Source: Arthrobacter sp. Soil736
GTDB taxonomy: Bacteria; Actinomycetota; Actinomycetes; Actinomycetales; Micrococcaceae
NCBI RefSeq assembly: GCF_001428005.1
Contig: NZ_LMSB01000012.1
Coordinates: 176,367-240,366 of the forward strand
Reading direction: 5' to 3'
Length of the DNA: 64,000 nt
This document shows positions 9,072-17,765 of this stretch, in pieces (position 1 is the first letter of the stretch; each line of letters opens with the position of its first letter). Below the pieces are notes generated by a model that was given only the letters and a program-made list of their open reading frames with translations, did no database searches and had not been told where the DNA came from. The position numbers and the translations under genes are program-made.

Positions 9072-10289
9072 GTGGATATCACCTTCATGGTGGCGCTGGT
9101 CATTGCGCTGGCATTATTTTTCGACTTCACGAACGGTTTTCATGACACCGCGAATGCGATGGCCACGCCCATCGCCACGGGTGCCATCAAGCCGAAGACT
9201 GCAGTTACCCTGGCGGCGATCCTGAACCTCGTGGGAGCGTTCCTGTCCACAGAAGTGGCCAAAACGGTTTCCGGCGGCATCATCCGCGAAGGCTCCGACG
9301 GCGTCCAGATAACACCGGACATCATCTTTGCCGGCCTCATGGGCGCCATTCTGTGGAACATGATCACCTGGCTCAAGGGGCTGCCCTCAAGTTCGTCGCA
9401 CGCACTCTTCGGTGGACTCATCGGGGCCGCAATCGCGGGCATTGGGTTCAACTCCGTGAATCTGGAGACCCTCCTCCAGAAAGTCATCCTTCCGGCAGTG
9501 TTTGCCCCGCTCATCGCCGGGATCGTTGCCTACGTCTGCACGCGCCTGGCCTATGCCCTGACCTCGCGGCATGATCCGGAGACCGGCAGCAAGCTCACCC
9601 AGAAGCGCGGGGGCTTCCGCACCGGCCAGATCTTCACTTCCAGCCTCGTGGCCCTCGCTCACGGAACCAATGACGCGCAGAAGACCATGGGCATCATCAC
9701 GCTGGTCCTCATTGCGGCCGGCAGCCAGCGTCCCGGCTCGGGTCCGCAGATCTGGGTCATCGCCTCCTGCGCCTTGGCCATAGCCGTGGGCACGTATGCC
9801 GGCGGCTGGCGCATCATCCGGACAATGGGGGCAGGGCTGACCGAGGTGAAGCCCGCGCAGGGCTTCGCAGCGGAGACCAGCACGGCGTCCGCCATCCTTG
9901 CTTCGTCACATCTGGGCTTCGCGCTGTCCACCACGCAGGTGGCCTCCGGGTCCGTCATCGGATCGGGGATGGGCCGCAAAGGCACGTCCGTCCGCTGGGG
10001 CATGGTCGGGAAGATCGCCCTCGGCTGGCTCTTCACCCTGCCCGCCGCCGGCATCGTGGGCGCCCTGACTGCGCTGCTCGTCAAGACCGGTGTTGTGGGC
10101 GTGGTCATCGCCGCCGTTGCGGGCACAGGCGCCGTGCTCTACATGTTCCTGGTTTCCCGCAAGTCCCAGGTCGGCCACCACAACGCCGTTGAAGTCGAGG
10201 AAGCCGGGCAGGCCGTCCGCTTCGCGAAAAAGAAGGCCCTCGCCAGGGCGCGCGCCAAGGCAAACGAGTCAAAGGATACACAGCGATGA
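9072..10289 (+). CDS. pit: PiT-family inorganic phosphate transporter
   Basis: A 405-residue multi-spanning permease of the low-affinity phosphate (metal-phosphate:proton symport) family. Both halves carry the family signature: DFTNGFHDTANAMAT near residue 17 and ALAHGTNDAQKTMG near residue 195. Length and roughly ten hydrophobic segments fit Pit. The GTG at 9072 gives the usual short N-terminus; an ATG at 9087 is an alternative. A small two-helix membrane protein follows with an ATGA overlap, so the pair is one operon. TATGCT at 9011-9016 is a possible -10 box. No Pho-box was recognised. Confidence 0.93.
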   Translation: MDITFMVALVIALALFFDFTNGFHDTANAMATPIATGAIKPKTAVTLAAILNLVGAFLSTEVAKTVSGGIIREGSDGVQITPDIIFAGLMGAILWNMITWLKGLPSSSSHALFGGLIGAAIAGIGFNSVNLETLLQKVILPAVFAPLIAGIVAYVCTRLAYALTSRHDPETGSKLTQKRGGFRTGQIFTSSLVALAHGTNDAQKTMGIITLVLIAAGSQRPGSGPQIWVIASCALAIAVGTYAGGWRIIRTMGAGLTEVKPAQGFAAETSTASAILASSHLGFALSTTQVASGSVIGSGMGRKGTSVRWGMVGKIALGWLFTLPAAGIVGALTALLVKTGVVGVVIAAVAGTGAVLYMFLVSRKSQVGHHNAVEVEEAGQAVRFAKKKALARARAKANESKDTQR

Positions 10290-10507
10290 AGTGGTTGGAA
10301 CTCCTCACCGTAGGCGGAGCCACGCTGGTTTCCGCAGTGACGGTAGTGGTCCTCTATTCCCTCGGCGTACGCCTCACCGCCATTGCCGGCGACCAGCGGA
10401 CCACGGCGCCCGGCTGGCTCCGCTCGCTGGCCTACACGTGCTTCGCCGTGTGCAGCCTCGCAGTGCTGTTCGGGCTCTACCTGATCATCCCGTACTTCAG
10501 CGGCTGA
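10286..10507 (+). CDS. small two-helix membrane protein coupled to Pit
   Basis: This is a 73-residue protein with two hydrophobic segments (about 7-26 and 48-69) separated by a short basic loop. Its ATG overlaps the Pit stop codon (ATGA, 10286-10289), so translation is coupled and the product is likely made in step with the transporter. The family is unknown to me. A regulatory or stabilising subunit of Pit is an inference from context alone. Confidence 0.75.
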   Translation: MKWLELLTVGGATLVSAVTVVVLYSLGVRLTAIAGDQRTTAPGWLRSLAYTCFAVCSLAVLFGLYLIIPYFSG

Positions 10508-10567
10508 CCGGCCCCGGCCGGGGTGCGAACGCCGGGAACAACGCTGGGAACGCGGAACCGGAATCGC

Positions 10568-10573
10568 TAGGCT
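10568..10573 (+). promoter_or_regulatory. -10 box, leaderless start of the RibD/DHFR-like gene
   Basis: TAGGCT ends 6 bases before the ATG at 10580; there is no Shine-Dalgarno sequence in the gap (TGGGCC). Transcription would start at or next to the start codon. Confidence 0.65.
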
Positions 10574-10579
10574 TGGGCC

Positions 10580-11146
10580 ATGTCCAGTGTCCAGTATTAC
10601 GTTGCGTCCTCCCTCGACGGCTTCATCGCCACCCCGGATGACGATCTTGCGTGGCTGCTGCAGTTCGACGGCTTCGAAGGCGGCAAGGAAAGCTACGAAG
10701 CCTTCATGTCCGGCATCGGCTGCATCGCCATGGGCGGGACCACATACCAGTGGCTCATGGACCACGAACCCGATAACTGGCCCTACCCCGGTACGCCCTG
10801 CTGGATCTTCACGCACCATGAGTTCGCTGCTCCGCCCGGCGCCGACATCGCGTTCGTGCGCGGCGACGTCAGCGAATTCATCGATGACCTCAGGAAGGAC
10901 GCCGCCGGCAAGAACATCTGGGTGGTGGGCGGCGGCGACCTTGCCGCCCAGTTCGCCGGCGCCGGGCTCCTGGATGAACTGATCGTCTCGGTCATCCCCG
11001 TGGTGCTCGGTGACGGGAAGCGGTTGCTTCCCCTGAAAGGCCCGACGCCGCCGCTTGAGCTGGTGGAATCGCGCACCCAGGGGCGGGGGATCGTGGAGCT
11101 CCGGTACCGTTTCGGCCCCGTCCCAGGCAACGCCGTCCCAGGCTAA
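10580..11146 (+). CDS. dihydrofolate reductase / RibD C-terminal-like family protein
   Basis: A 188-residue protein starting MSSVQYYVASSLDGFIA, the standard first strand of the DHFR/RibD-C superfamily, followed by MGGTTYQW (conserved 'MGRxTY' block) and NIWVVGGGDLAAQF (the nucleotide-binding GGG loop). Such stand-alone proteins are presumed NADPH-dependent reductases; the substrate is unknown and they are usually distinct from FolA. The C-terminus ends in VPGNAVPG, encoded by short repeats that continue past the stop. The gene converges on the thioesterase gene. Confidence 0.85.
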   Translation: MSSVQYYVASSLDGFIATPDDDLAWLLQFDGFEGGKESYEAFMSGIGCIAMGGTTYQWLMDHEPDNWPYPGTPCWIFTHHEFAAPPGADIAFVRGDVSEFIDDLRKDAAGKNIWVVGGGDLAAQFAGAGLLDELIVSVIPVVLGDGKRLLPLKGPTPPLELVESRTQGRGIVELRYRFGPVPGNAVPG

Positions 11147-11160
11147 ACGCCGTCCCAGCT
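11119..11160 (+). repeat. three short direct repeats across the 3' end of the DHFR-like gene
   Basis: CCGTCCCAG recurs at about 11118, 11133 and 11151, in the context CCGTCCCAGGC-AACG / CCGTCCCAGGC-TAAACG / CCGTCCCAGC. The second copy contains the stop codon. This looks like slippage-type duplication of the gene tail. Confidence 0.6.
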
Positions 11161-11161
11161 A

Positions 11162-11199
11162 AGCCGGGGCCTGGCCGGGACGGGGTTTCCGCCCCGGCT
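11162..11199. terminator. inverted repeat between convergent genes (bidirectional terminator)
   Basis: AGCCGGGGC (11162-11170) pairs with GCCCCGGCT (11191-11199) around a 20-base G/C-rich loop. It lies just downstream of both the DHFR-like gene (stop 11146) and the convergent thioesterase gene (stop 11205). There is no U-tract, as is common in high-GC actinobacteria. Confidence 0.5.
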
Positions 11200-11204
11200 A
11201 GCCC

Positions 11205-11687
11205 CTACGCGCTGATGTCCCGGATGAGGTTGGTGATGCGGGCCGTCGACAGCCGGCGGCCCTGCTCGTCGGTGATGACGATCTCGTGCGTGGCGAGCGT
11301 GCGCCCCAGATGAATGGCCGTGCAGGTCCCGGTCACGGTGCCGGCCGCGATGGCCCGATGGTGGGTCGCGCCAACCTCGATGCCGAGTGCCTGGCGCCCG
11401 GGTCCGGCATGCATTCCGGCCGCAAACGAGCCCAGCGTTTCCGCGAGCACCACGTGCGCACCGCCGTGAAGGATTCCTGCCACCTGGGTGTTCCCTTCCA
11501 CCGGCATGGTGGCCACCGTCCGCTCGGGGCTCATTTCCAGGAACCGGATCCCCATCTTCACCACCAGGGCGCCGACGCCGAACTCGCCGAGCCAATCATG
11601 GAGGTGTTCGGGGATCCCGGCGTCGACCAGCTCATCCTTGAACCGCGCCTCGTCGGCGGACCGGGCGGGCGTGAAATTGTCCATCAT
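11205..11687 (-). CDS. PaaI-type hotdog-fold thioesterase
   Basis: This 160-residue single hotdog-domain protein hydrolyses an acyl-CoA or related thioester. The family core GILHGGAHVVLAETLGSFAAG lies near residue 90, with GIEVGATHHRAIAAG and GRTLATHEIVITDEQGR after it. The longest frame extends upstream across polA, so the start must be internal: two adjacent ATGs at 11687 and 11684 give the normal length (MMDNFTPARS). This places its start codon only 19 bases from the divergent polA GTG. The substrate is unknown; phenylacetyl-CoA pathway genes are not nearby. Confidence 0.85.
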   Translation of the reverse strand: MMDNFTPARSADEARFKDELVDAGIPEHLHDWLGEFGVGALVVKMGIRFLEMSPERTVATMPVEGNTQVAGILHGGAHVVLAETLGSFAAGMHAGPGRQALGIEVGATHHRAIAAGTVTGTCTAIHLGRTLATHEIVITDEQGRRLSTARITNLIRDISA

Positions 11688-11693
11688 GCCAAC

Positions 11694-11699
11694 TAGGCT
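11694..11699 (+). promoter_or_regulatory. -10 box, leaderless start of polA
   Basis: TAGGCT ends 7 bases before the GTG at 11707. The 19-base gap to the divergent thioesterase start leaves no room for a conventional 5' untranslated region. Confidence 0.6.
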
Positions 11700-11706
11700 G
11701 GCACCT

Positions 11707-14511
11707 GTGAGTGAAACTACCAAACCGGCCCCTTTCCCGTCCGCAAGCGAAACACTGCAGGAAGTCGCGGTCCCTTCACCGGCCAGCCGGTCGGTCTCGG
11801 CAACTGAAGCCCCTGTCATTCCCCTGACGGACCAGCCACGCCTCCTGGTGCTGGACGGGCACTCCATGGCGTTCCGGGCCTTCTTCGCCCTGCCGGCGGA
11901 CAAGTTCTCCACTGCCAACGGGCAGCACACCAACGCGATCCATGGTTTTACCTCCATGCTCATCAACCTGATCAAGGAACAGAAGCCCACCCACGTCGCC
12001 GTGGCCTTCGATGTCTCGGATGAAACCACCCACCGCAAGGCCGAGTACAGCGACTACAAGGGCGGTCGGAACGAGACGCCGCGGGAGATGAGCGGCCAGA
12101 TCGACCTCATCGACAAGGTCATGCAGGCGTGGGGCATCAAGACCATCAAAATGCCGGGCTATGAAGCTGACGACATCCTGGCCACGCTCGCCGCCATGGG
12201 GGAGAAGGCCGGTTACGAGGTGCTCCTCGTCACAGGCGACCGCGACGCCTTCCAGCTCATCACCGACAACGTGTTTGTGCTCTACCCCCGGAAGGGCGTC
12301 AGCGACATTCCCCGGTTGGACGCTGCCGCCATCCAGGAGAAGTACTTTGTGACACCGCCGCAGTACTCGGACCTCGCCGCCCTGGTGGGGGAGTCCGCGG
12401 ACAACCTCCCCGGCGTTCCCGGCGTCGGACCCAAGACGGCGGCCAAATGGATCAACCTGTACGGCGGGCTGGAGGGGGTTCTGGAGCACCTCGACGCTAT
12501 CGGCGGCAAGGTGGGGGACGCCCTGCGCGAAAACGTGGAGGACGTCAAGCGCAACCGGCGGCTGAACAGGCTCCACACTGATCTCGAGCTCCCGGTGACG
12601 CTGGACGAACTCGCGGAACCGCGGCCAGACGAGGCAGCCCTGGAGCAACTGTTCGATGACCTTGAATTCAAGACCATCCGCACCCGGCTTTTTGCCCTCT
12701 ACAGCACTGAAGAAGTGGAATCGGCTGAGCGGGAGGGCATCGAGACACCGGACTTCGTGACCCCTGCCGGGGCAGCCGAGCTGAGTGCCTTCCTGGCGGC
12801 AGGCGCCGGCCAGCGGTCGGCCGTCGCCGTCGATGTAGTACCGGGACGGATCGGCGAGGATGCCGCAGCGCTGGCGATCGTCCGCGACGGCGCCGCCGCC
12901 TACATCGACCTGGCCGGCCAGGACGCCGACGCCGAGAACGTGCTGGCGGCCTGGCTCCGGGACGGAAATTCACCGAAGGTGATGCACGGGTACAAGGCCG
13001 CCCTGAAGGCCCTAAACGCCCGTGGCCTGGAACTGGAGGGCGTGGTGGATGACACCTCGATCTCCGGCTACCTCATCCAGCCGGACCGCCGCACTTACGA
13101 GCTCGCGGAACTGGCCCAGCACCACTTGAACATCTCAATCTCCTCCGAGACGGCGAAGGCCGGCCAGCTGGAACTGGCGTTCGACAGCGACGACGACTCC
13201 GCCGCGGCGGGCGCGCTGGTCCAGGTCGCCGCCGTCGTTCATTCCCTGAGCCGTTACTTCGAGTCGGAACTGAAGGAGCGGAAGGCCGAGGACCTGCTGA
13301 CCACCCTTGAGCTGCCTGTCAGCCGGGTTCTCGCCGACATGGAACTCGCGGGAATCGCCATCTCCATGCCGCTCATGGAGGATCAGCTGGCGGACCTGTC
13401 CAAGGTGATCGACAACGCCCAGGAGCTGGCCTTCGCCGCGATCGGCCACGAGGTCAACCTCGGTTCGCCGAAGCAGCTCCAGACCGTCCTGTTCGACGAA
13501 CTCCAGCTGCCGAAAACCAAGAAAATCAAGTCCGGCTACACCACCGACGCCGCGTCGCTCAAGAACCTGCTGGAAAAGACCGGGCACGAATTCCTGGTCC
13601 AGCTGATGGCGCACCGCGAATCGTCGAAACTGCGCCAGATGCTGGAGTCGCTCAAGAAGTCCGTCACGGAAGACGGCCGGATCCACACCACCTACGCGCA
13701 GAACGTGGCAGCGACGGGCCGGATCTCCTCCAACAATCCGAACCTGCAGAACATCCCCATCCGCAGCGAGGAAGGCCGGCGCGTCCGCGGCATCTTCGTC
13801 GTCAGCGAGGGCTACGAGTGCCTGCTGTCCGCGGACTACTCGCAGATCGAAATGCGCATCATGGCCCACCTTTCGGGGGATGCCGGCCTGATCCAGGCCT
13901 ACAAGGACGGCGAGGACCTCCACCGGTTCGTGGGCTCCAACATCTTCCATGTGCCCACTGACCAGGTGACCAGTGCCATGCGCTCCAAGGTCAAGGCCAT
14001 GTCCTACGGCCTTGCCTACGGGCTGACCTCGTTCGGCCTCTCCAAGCAGCTGGAGATTTCCGTCGACGAGGCCCGGACCCTCATGAAGGACTACTTCGAC
14101 CGGTTCGGCGCCGTGCGCGACTACCTCCGCGGCGTGGTGGACCAGGCCCGGATCGACGGCTACACCGCCACCATCGAGGGGCGCCGCCGGTACCTCCCGG
14201 ACCTCACCAGCACCGACCGCCAGCTGCGCGAGAACGCGGAGCGCATTGCGCTGAACTCTCCCATCCAGGGATCGGCGGCGGACATCATCAAGCGCGCAAT
14301 GCTGGGCGTGCACGCCGAGCTGGCTGCCCGGGGACTCAAGTCGAGGATGCTGCTGCAGGTCCACGATGAACTGGTGCTCGAAGTGGCCAAGGGCGAGCGT
14401 GAGGTCGTTGAGAAGCTCGTGACCGAGCAAATGGGCTCGGCCGCGGACCTGAGCGTGCCGCTGGACGTCCAGATCGGCGTCGGACCCAGCTGGTACGACG
14501 CCGGACACTAA
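11707..14511 (+). CDS. polA: DNA polymerase I
   Basis: This 934-residue enzyme fills gaps in excision repair and processes Okazaki fragments. The 5'-3' exonuclease (about residues 40-320) has VLDGHSMAFRAFFALP, EADDILATLA and the helix-hairpin-helix NLPGVPGVGPKTAAKW. The polymerase domain has motif A LLSADYSQIEMR near 706 and motif C QVHDELVLEV near 883. The central 3'-5' exonuclease-like region reads SAVAVDVVPGR where a proofreading enzyme has DTET, so proofreading is probably absent, as in other actinobacterial Pol I. The frame is open further upstream but overlaps the thioesterase; the GTG at 11707 follows a -10 box by 7 bases. It adjoins rpsA and uvrB in the usual actinobacterial order. 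Confidence 0.96.
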   Translation: MSETTKPAPFPSASETLQEVAVPSPASRSVSATEAPVIPLTDQPRLLVLDGHSMAFRAFFALPADKFSTANGQHTNAIHGFTSMLINLIKEQKPTHVAVAFDVSDETTHRKAEYSDYKGGRNETPREMSGQIDLIDKVMQAWGIKTIKMPGYEADDILATLAAMGEKAGYEVLLVTGDRDAFQLITDNVFVLYPRKGVSDIPRLDAAAIQEKYFVTPPQYSDLAALVGESADNLPGVPGVGPKTAAKWINLYGGLEGVLEHLDAIGGKVGDALRENVEDVKRNRRLNRLHTDLELPVTLDELAEPRPDEAALEQLFDDLEFKTIRTRLFALYSTEEVESAEREGIETPDFVTPAGAAELSAFLAAGAGQRSAVAVDVVPGRIGEDAAALAIVRDGAAAYIDLAGQDADAENVLAAWLRDGNSPKVMHGYKAALKALNARGLELEGVVDDTSISGYLIQPDRRTYELAELAQHHLNISISSETAKAGQLELAFDSDDDSAAAGALVQVAAVVHSLSRYFESELKERKAEDLLTTLELPVSRVLADMELAGIAISMPLMEDQLADLSKVIDNAQELAFAAIGHEVNLGSPKQLQTVLFDELQLPKTKKIKSGYTTDAASLKNLLEKTGHEFLVQLMAHRESSKLRQMLESLKKSVTEDGRIHTTYAQNVAATGRISSNNPNLQNIPIRSEEGRRVRGIFVVSEGYECLLSADYSQIEMRIMAHLSGDAGLIQAYKDGEDLHRFVGSNIFHVPTDQVTSAMRSKVKAMSYGLAYGLTSFGLSKQLEISVDEARTLMKDYFDRFGAVRDYLRGVVDQARIDGYTATIEGRRRYLPDLTSTDRQLRENAERIALNSPIQGSAADIIKRAMLGVHAELAARGLKSRMLLQVHDELVLEVAKGEREVVEKLVTEQMGSAADLSVPLDVQIGVGPSWYDAGH

Positions 14512-14523
14512 TAAATTCAGGAT

Positions 14524-14554
14524 GCGCAGGGCGCCATTTGCAGGCGCCTTGCGC
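14524..14554 (+). terminator. hairpin after polA
   Basis: GCGCAGGGCGCC (14524-14535) pairs with GGCGCCTTGCGC (14543-14554) with one G:T pair and a 7-base loop. It starts 12 bases after the polA stop. No T-tract follows. Confidence 0.6.
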
Positions 14555-14566
14555 AGGGCGTTGATC

Positions 14567-14620
14567 CGGGTTCAATTCGTTCGGGTTCAATTCATTTCGG
14601 TTCATTTCAGTCGGGTTCAA
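14567..14620 (+). repeat. four imperfect 15-bp direct repeats upstream of the Eis-like gene
   Basis: The motif CGGGTTCAATTC starts at 14567 and 14582 (15-base spacing), then degenerates to CGGTTCATTTC at 14598 and CGGGTTCAAG at 14612. The block ends just before the Shine-Dalgarno GGGGGAG of the next gene, so copies would sit in its leader or promoter. Confidence 0.7.
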
Positions 14621-14633
14621 GGGGGAGCAGCAC

Positions 14634-15923
14634 GTGGCAGACAGGTATGAGATCAGGCGATTCAGGGCGGCGGACAAGGGCGCGCCCGGCTACGCCCAAG
14701 GGACCGACTGGATTCAGGCCGTGGGCTTCGGCTTCCACGACACCCGCCGGAATGACGAATTCGTGGACAAGATCATGGCGATGTACCGGCGGGATGACCG
14801 TGAGCTGACGGGCGTCTACCAGACGGGCCAGGCCGCGCCGCATTCCCTGGGCGCCAACGTTCCCGTGGCCACGTTCGGCACGCTGCGCAAGGACCTGAAC
14901 GTCGGCTACGGCCGCCAGCTCCGGACGCACATGGTGACGGCGGTGACGGTGCGCGGAACGCACCGCCGCCAGGGCCTCCTGCGCCGCATGATGACTGAAG
15001 ACCTCACCGCGGCGAAGGCGGACGGGTTGGCGATGGCGGCGCTGACCGCATCGGAAGGCTCCATCTACGGCCGCTTCGGCTACGGCGTGGCAACGTTCGA
15101 GCGCAGCGTGAAGGTGGACACCGGGCCCCGGTTCGGCCTCCGGCACGTGCCTTCAGGGTCCGTGGAGATCGCCGACCGGAAAGTCCTGCTCGAACTGGCC
15201 CCTGAAGTGTTCCAGCGCGTCCACCGGCACACGCCGGGGTCCATCGTTCGGCAGGACGCCTACCGGCAGAGCGTGTCCGGAAGTGTTGGCCGTGACGGCG
15301 CGGAAGACGAAGCCATCAAGTGCGCCCTGCACTACGACGCCGACGGAGCCGTGGACGGTTACGTCTCCTACAAGTTCGCCGGCTGGGACACCAAGCCATA
15401 CACGGTGGAAATCGTGGACCTCGTGGCAGGAACGGATGCGGCGTACCTGGAGCTCTGGCAGTTCCTCGGCAGCATCGACCTCATCCAGCGGGTCAGCTGG
15501 GCGGATGCGCCGGTGGACGATCCGCTGGCCTGGGCGCTTGAGGACCCGCGGTGTATCGAGTCCTCGGACCACCGGGACATGCTCTGGCTGCGGATCCTGG
15601 ACACCGCAGCGGCCCTGGGTGCCCGGCGCTACTCGGCGGACGGAACGCTCGTGCTTGAGGTCAGGGACGCCCTCGGTTTTGCCGGGGGCACGTTCATCGT
15701 CGACGTCAGCGGCGGGGAAGCGAACGTCGCAGAAGCTCAGGCGGGCTCGGAGCCGGACCTGTCGATGGACGTGGCCGACCTCGGCTCGATCTATCTGGGG
15801 GCCGTCTGTCCCGTGACCCTGAAAGCCGCCGGCCGGATCACCGAACACGCGCCGGGAGCTGCGCTGAAAGCGCGGCTCATGTTCGCCGTCGAACGCTCGC
15901 CGCACTGCCTGACGCATTTCTGA
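14634..15923 (+). CDS. Eis-like GNAT N-acetyltransferase
   Basis: This 429-residue protein has the three-part layout of Eis-family enzymes: an N-terminal GNAT domain with MVTAVTVRGTHRRQGLLRRMM (acetyl-CoA binding, near residues 100-120), a second degenerate GNAT fold, and a C-terminal SCP2-like domain ending in the carboxylate-terminal region VERSPHCLTHF. Eis enzymes acetylate amines such as aminoglycosides and lysines; they act as hexamers that use the C-terminal carboxylate. The GTG start is preceded by GGGGGAG. The acceptor substrate cannot be told from sequence. Confidence 0.88.
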   Translation: MADRYEIRRFRAADKGAPGYAQGTDWIQAVGFGFHDTRRNDEFVDKIMAMYRRDDRELTGVYQTGQAAPHSLGANVPVATFGTLRKDLNVGYGRQLRTHMVTAVTVRGTHRRQGLLRRMMTEDLTAAKADGLAMAALTASEGSIYGRFGYGVATFERSVKVDTGPRFGLRHVPSGSVEIADRKVLLELAPEVFQRVHRHTPGSIVRQDAYRQSVSGSVGRDGAEDEAIKCALHYDADGAVDGYVSYKFAGWDTKPYTVEIVDLVAGTDAAYLELWQFLGSIDLIQRVSWADAPVDDPLAWALEDPRCIESSDHRDMLWLRILDTAAALGARRYSADGTLVLEVRDALGFAGGTFIVDVSGGEANVAEAQAGSEPDLSMDVADLGSIYLGAVCPVTLKAAGRITEHAPGAALKARLMFAVERSPHCLTHF

Positions 15924-15967
15924 CGGCGTTCCGGCAGGTCACAGGCCTCCTGGGTAGCCGCGGCGCT

Positions 15968-15997
15968 TTGACCGGCGTTGGCGAGTGCGACTAGAAT
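15968..15997 (+). promoter_or_regulatory. sigma-A type promoter of rpsA
   Basis: TTGACC (15968-15973) and TAGAAT (15992-15997) are 18 bases apart. Transcription would start near 16004 and give a leader of about 150 bases before the rpsA ATG at 16153. S1 represses its own mRNA in other bacteria, so the long leader may be regulatory. Confidence 0.7.
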
Positions 15998-16152
15998 AAA
16001 CGGGCGTGTACTAGGTGCACGTATCTAAAATCCACAAAATCAGGATGGCCCGGCAGATCCTCGTGATATGCCGTACTTTGCGCCTGCGTTCCATAACGCG
16101 GGCGCGATGGTTTGCCTGACCGACTAACTATCCACAACGGAGCCCCTACTAC

Positions 16153-17628
16153 ATGACCATCACCTCCACCGAGAAGCCCGGTACCCCCGTAGTCGCGATT
16201 AACGACATCGGTACCGCTGAGGACTTCCTCGCAGCAGTCGACGCCACCATCAAGTACTTCAACGACGGAGATCTCGTCGAAGGTACAGTCGTCAAGGTCG
16301 ACCGCGACGAAGTTCTGCTCGACATCGGTTACAAGACCGAAGGTGTCATCCCCTCCCGCGAGCTGTCCATCAAGCACGACGTTGACCCCGGAGACGTTGT
16401 TTCCGTTGGCGATCAGGTCGAAGCCCTGGTGCTCACCAAGGAAGACAAAGAAGGCCGCCTGATCCTCTCCAAGAAGCGTGCTCAGTACGAGCGCGCCTGG
16501 GGCGACATCGAGAAGGTCAAGGAAGAAGACGGTGTCGTCACCGGTACCGTCATCGAGGTTGTCAAGGGTGGTCTTATCCTCGACATCGGTCTGCGCGGCT
16601 TCCTGCCCGCATCCCTCGTCGAGATGCGCCGTGTGCGCGACCTTGCTCCGTACATCGGTCAGCAGATCGAAGCCAAGATCATCGAGCTGGACAAGAACCG
16701 CAACAACGTTGTGCTGTCCCGCCGTGCCTGGCTCGAGCAGACCCAGTCCGAGGTTCGCTCCACGTTCCTCAACAAGCTGGAAAAGGGCCAGGTCCGTCCC
16801 GGCGTCGTTTCCTCCATCGTCAACTTCGGTGCCTTCGTGGACCTGGGCGGCGTAGACGGCCTGGTTCACGTTTCCGAGCTGTCCTGGAAGCACATCGACC
16901 ACCCGTCCGAGGTTGTCGAAGTTGGCCAGGAAGTCACCGTCGAGGTTCTCGAGGTCGACCTGGACCGCGAGCGCGTTTCCCTGTCGCTCAAGGCTACGCA
17001 GGAAGATCCGTGGCAGACCTTCGCCCGCACCCACGCCCTCGGCCAGGTTGTTCCGGGTAAGGTCACCAAGCTCGTTCCGTTCGGTGCGTTCGTTCGCGTC
17101 GAAGACGGCATCGAAGGCCTCGTTCACATCTCCGAGCTGGCAGTCCGCCACGTTGAGCTTGCTGAGCAGGTTGTCTCCGTTGGTGACGAGCTGTTCGTCA
17201 AGGTCATCGACATCGACCTCGAGCGCCGCCGTATCTCCCTCTCCCTCAAGCAGGCAAACGAGGGCGTTGACGCCGACAGCACCGAATTCGATCCGGCACT
17301 CTACGGCATGGCCGCTGAGTACGACGAAGAGGGCAACTACAAGTACCCGGAGGGCTTCGACCCGGAGTCCAACGAGTGGCTTGAAGGCTACGAGAACCAG
17401 CGCGCAGCCTGGGAGCAGCAGTACGCTGACGCCCAGACCCGTTGGGAAGCCCACAAGAAGCAGGTTGCCCAGCACGCTGCCGACGACGCTGCAGCTGCAA
17501 CGTCCGGTGAGAGCGACTCCGGCACCACCAGCTACTCCTCCGAGCCGGCTGCAGCCGAGACCGGTGCAGGCACGCTTGCTTCGGACGAGGCTCTCGCCGC
17601 ACTGCGTGAGAAGCTGACCGGCAACTAA
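16153..17628 (+). CDS. rpsA: 30S ribosomal protein S1
   Basis: S1 is an RNA-binding ribosomal protein that helps mRNA bind the 30S subunit. The 491 residues contain four S1 (OB-fold) repeats: EGTVVKVDRDEVLLDIGYK, TGTVIEVVKGGLILDIGLRG, PGVVSSIVNFGAFVDLGG and PGKVTKLVPFGAFVRVEDG. The acidic, low-complexity tail is rich in A, E, S and T. Four repeats rather than six is normal for actinobacterial S1. Codon choice is strongly biased to C-ending codons, as expected for a highly expressed gene, and this creates a 494-codon open frame on the opposite strand that is not a gene. It lies between polA and coaE-uvrB. Confidence 0.97.
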   Translation: MTITSTEKPGTPVVAINDIGTAEDFLAAVDATIKYFNDGDLVEGTVVKVDRDEVLLDIGYKTEGVIPSRELSIKHDVDPGDVVSVGDQVEALVLTKEDKEGRLILSKKRAQYERAWGDIEKVKEEDGVVTGTVIEVVKGGLILDIGLRGFLPASLVEMRRVRDLAPYIGQQIEAKIIELDKNRNNVVLSRRAWLEQTQSEVRSTFLNKLEKGQVRPGVVSSIVNFGAFVDLGGVDGLVHVSELSWKHIDHPSEVVEVGQEVTVEVLEVDLDRERVSLSLKATQEDPWQTFARTHALGQVVPGKVTKLVPFGAFVRVEDGIEGLVHISELAVRHVELAEQVVSVGDELFVKVIDIDLERRRISLSLKQANEGVDADSTEFDPALYGMAAEYDEEGNYKYPEGFDPESNEWLEGYENQRAAWEQQYADAQTRWEAHKKQVAQHAADDAAAATSGESDSGTTSYSSEPAAAETGAGTLASDEALAALREKLTGN

Positions 17629-17692
17629 TTGCCCTTGCTGCTCCGGGAGTCCGCTCTCTGAGCCCAGGCAGTTGGTAGCTACGTAGCACCGT

Positions 17693-17727
17693 AAAGGTGG
17701 CCGTCCCTTCGGGGGCGGCCACCTTTT
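17693..17727 (+). terminator. intrinsic terminator of rpsA
   Basis: AAAGGTGGCCGTCCC and GGGGCGGCCACCTTTT form a long stem with a TTCG-type loop, followed by T residues. It lies about 65 bases after the rpsA stop. Confidence 0.85.
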
Positions 17728-17765
17728 CGTTAAGTTCCGGCCTTCGCCAGATCCCGGACAGGCGG

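Noticed and set aside
16015..16119. 34-codon GTG-started open frame in the rpsA leader
   Set aside because: No Shine-Dalgarno site and no recognisable content; chance frames of this length are common.
15991..17475. 494-codon open frame opposite rpsA
   Set aside because: Shadow of strong codon bias in rpsA; no start signal, and the translation is a low-complexity mirror of S1.
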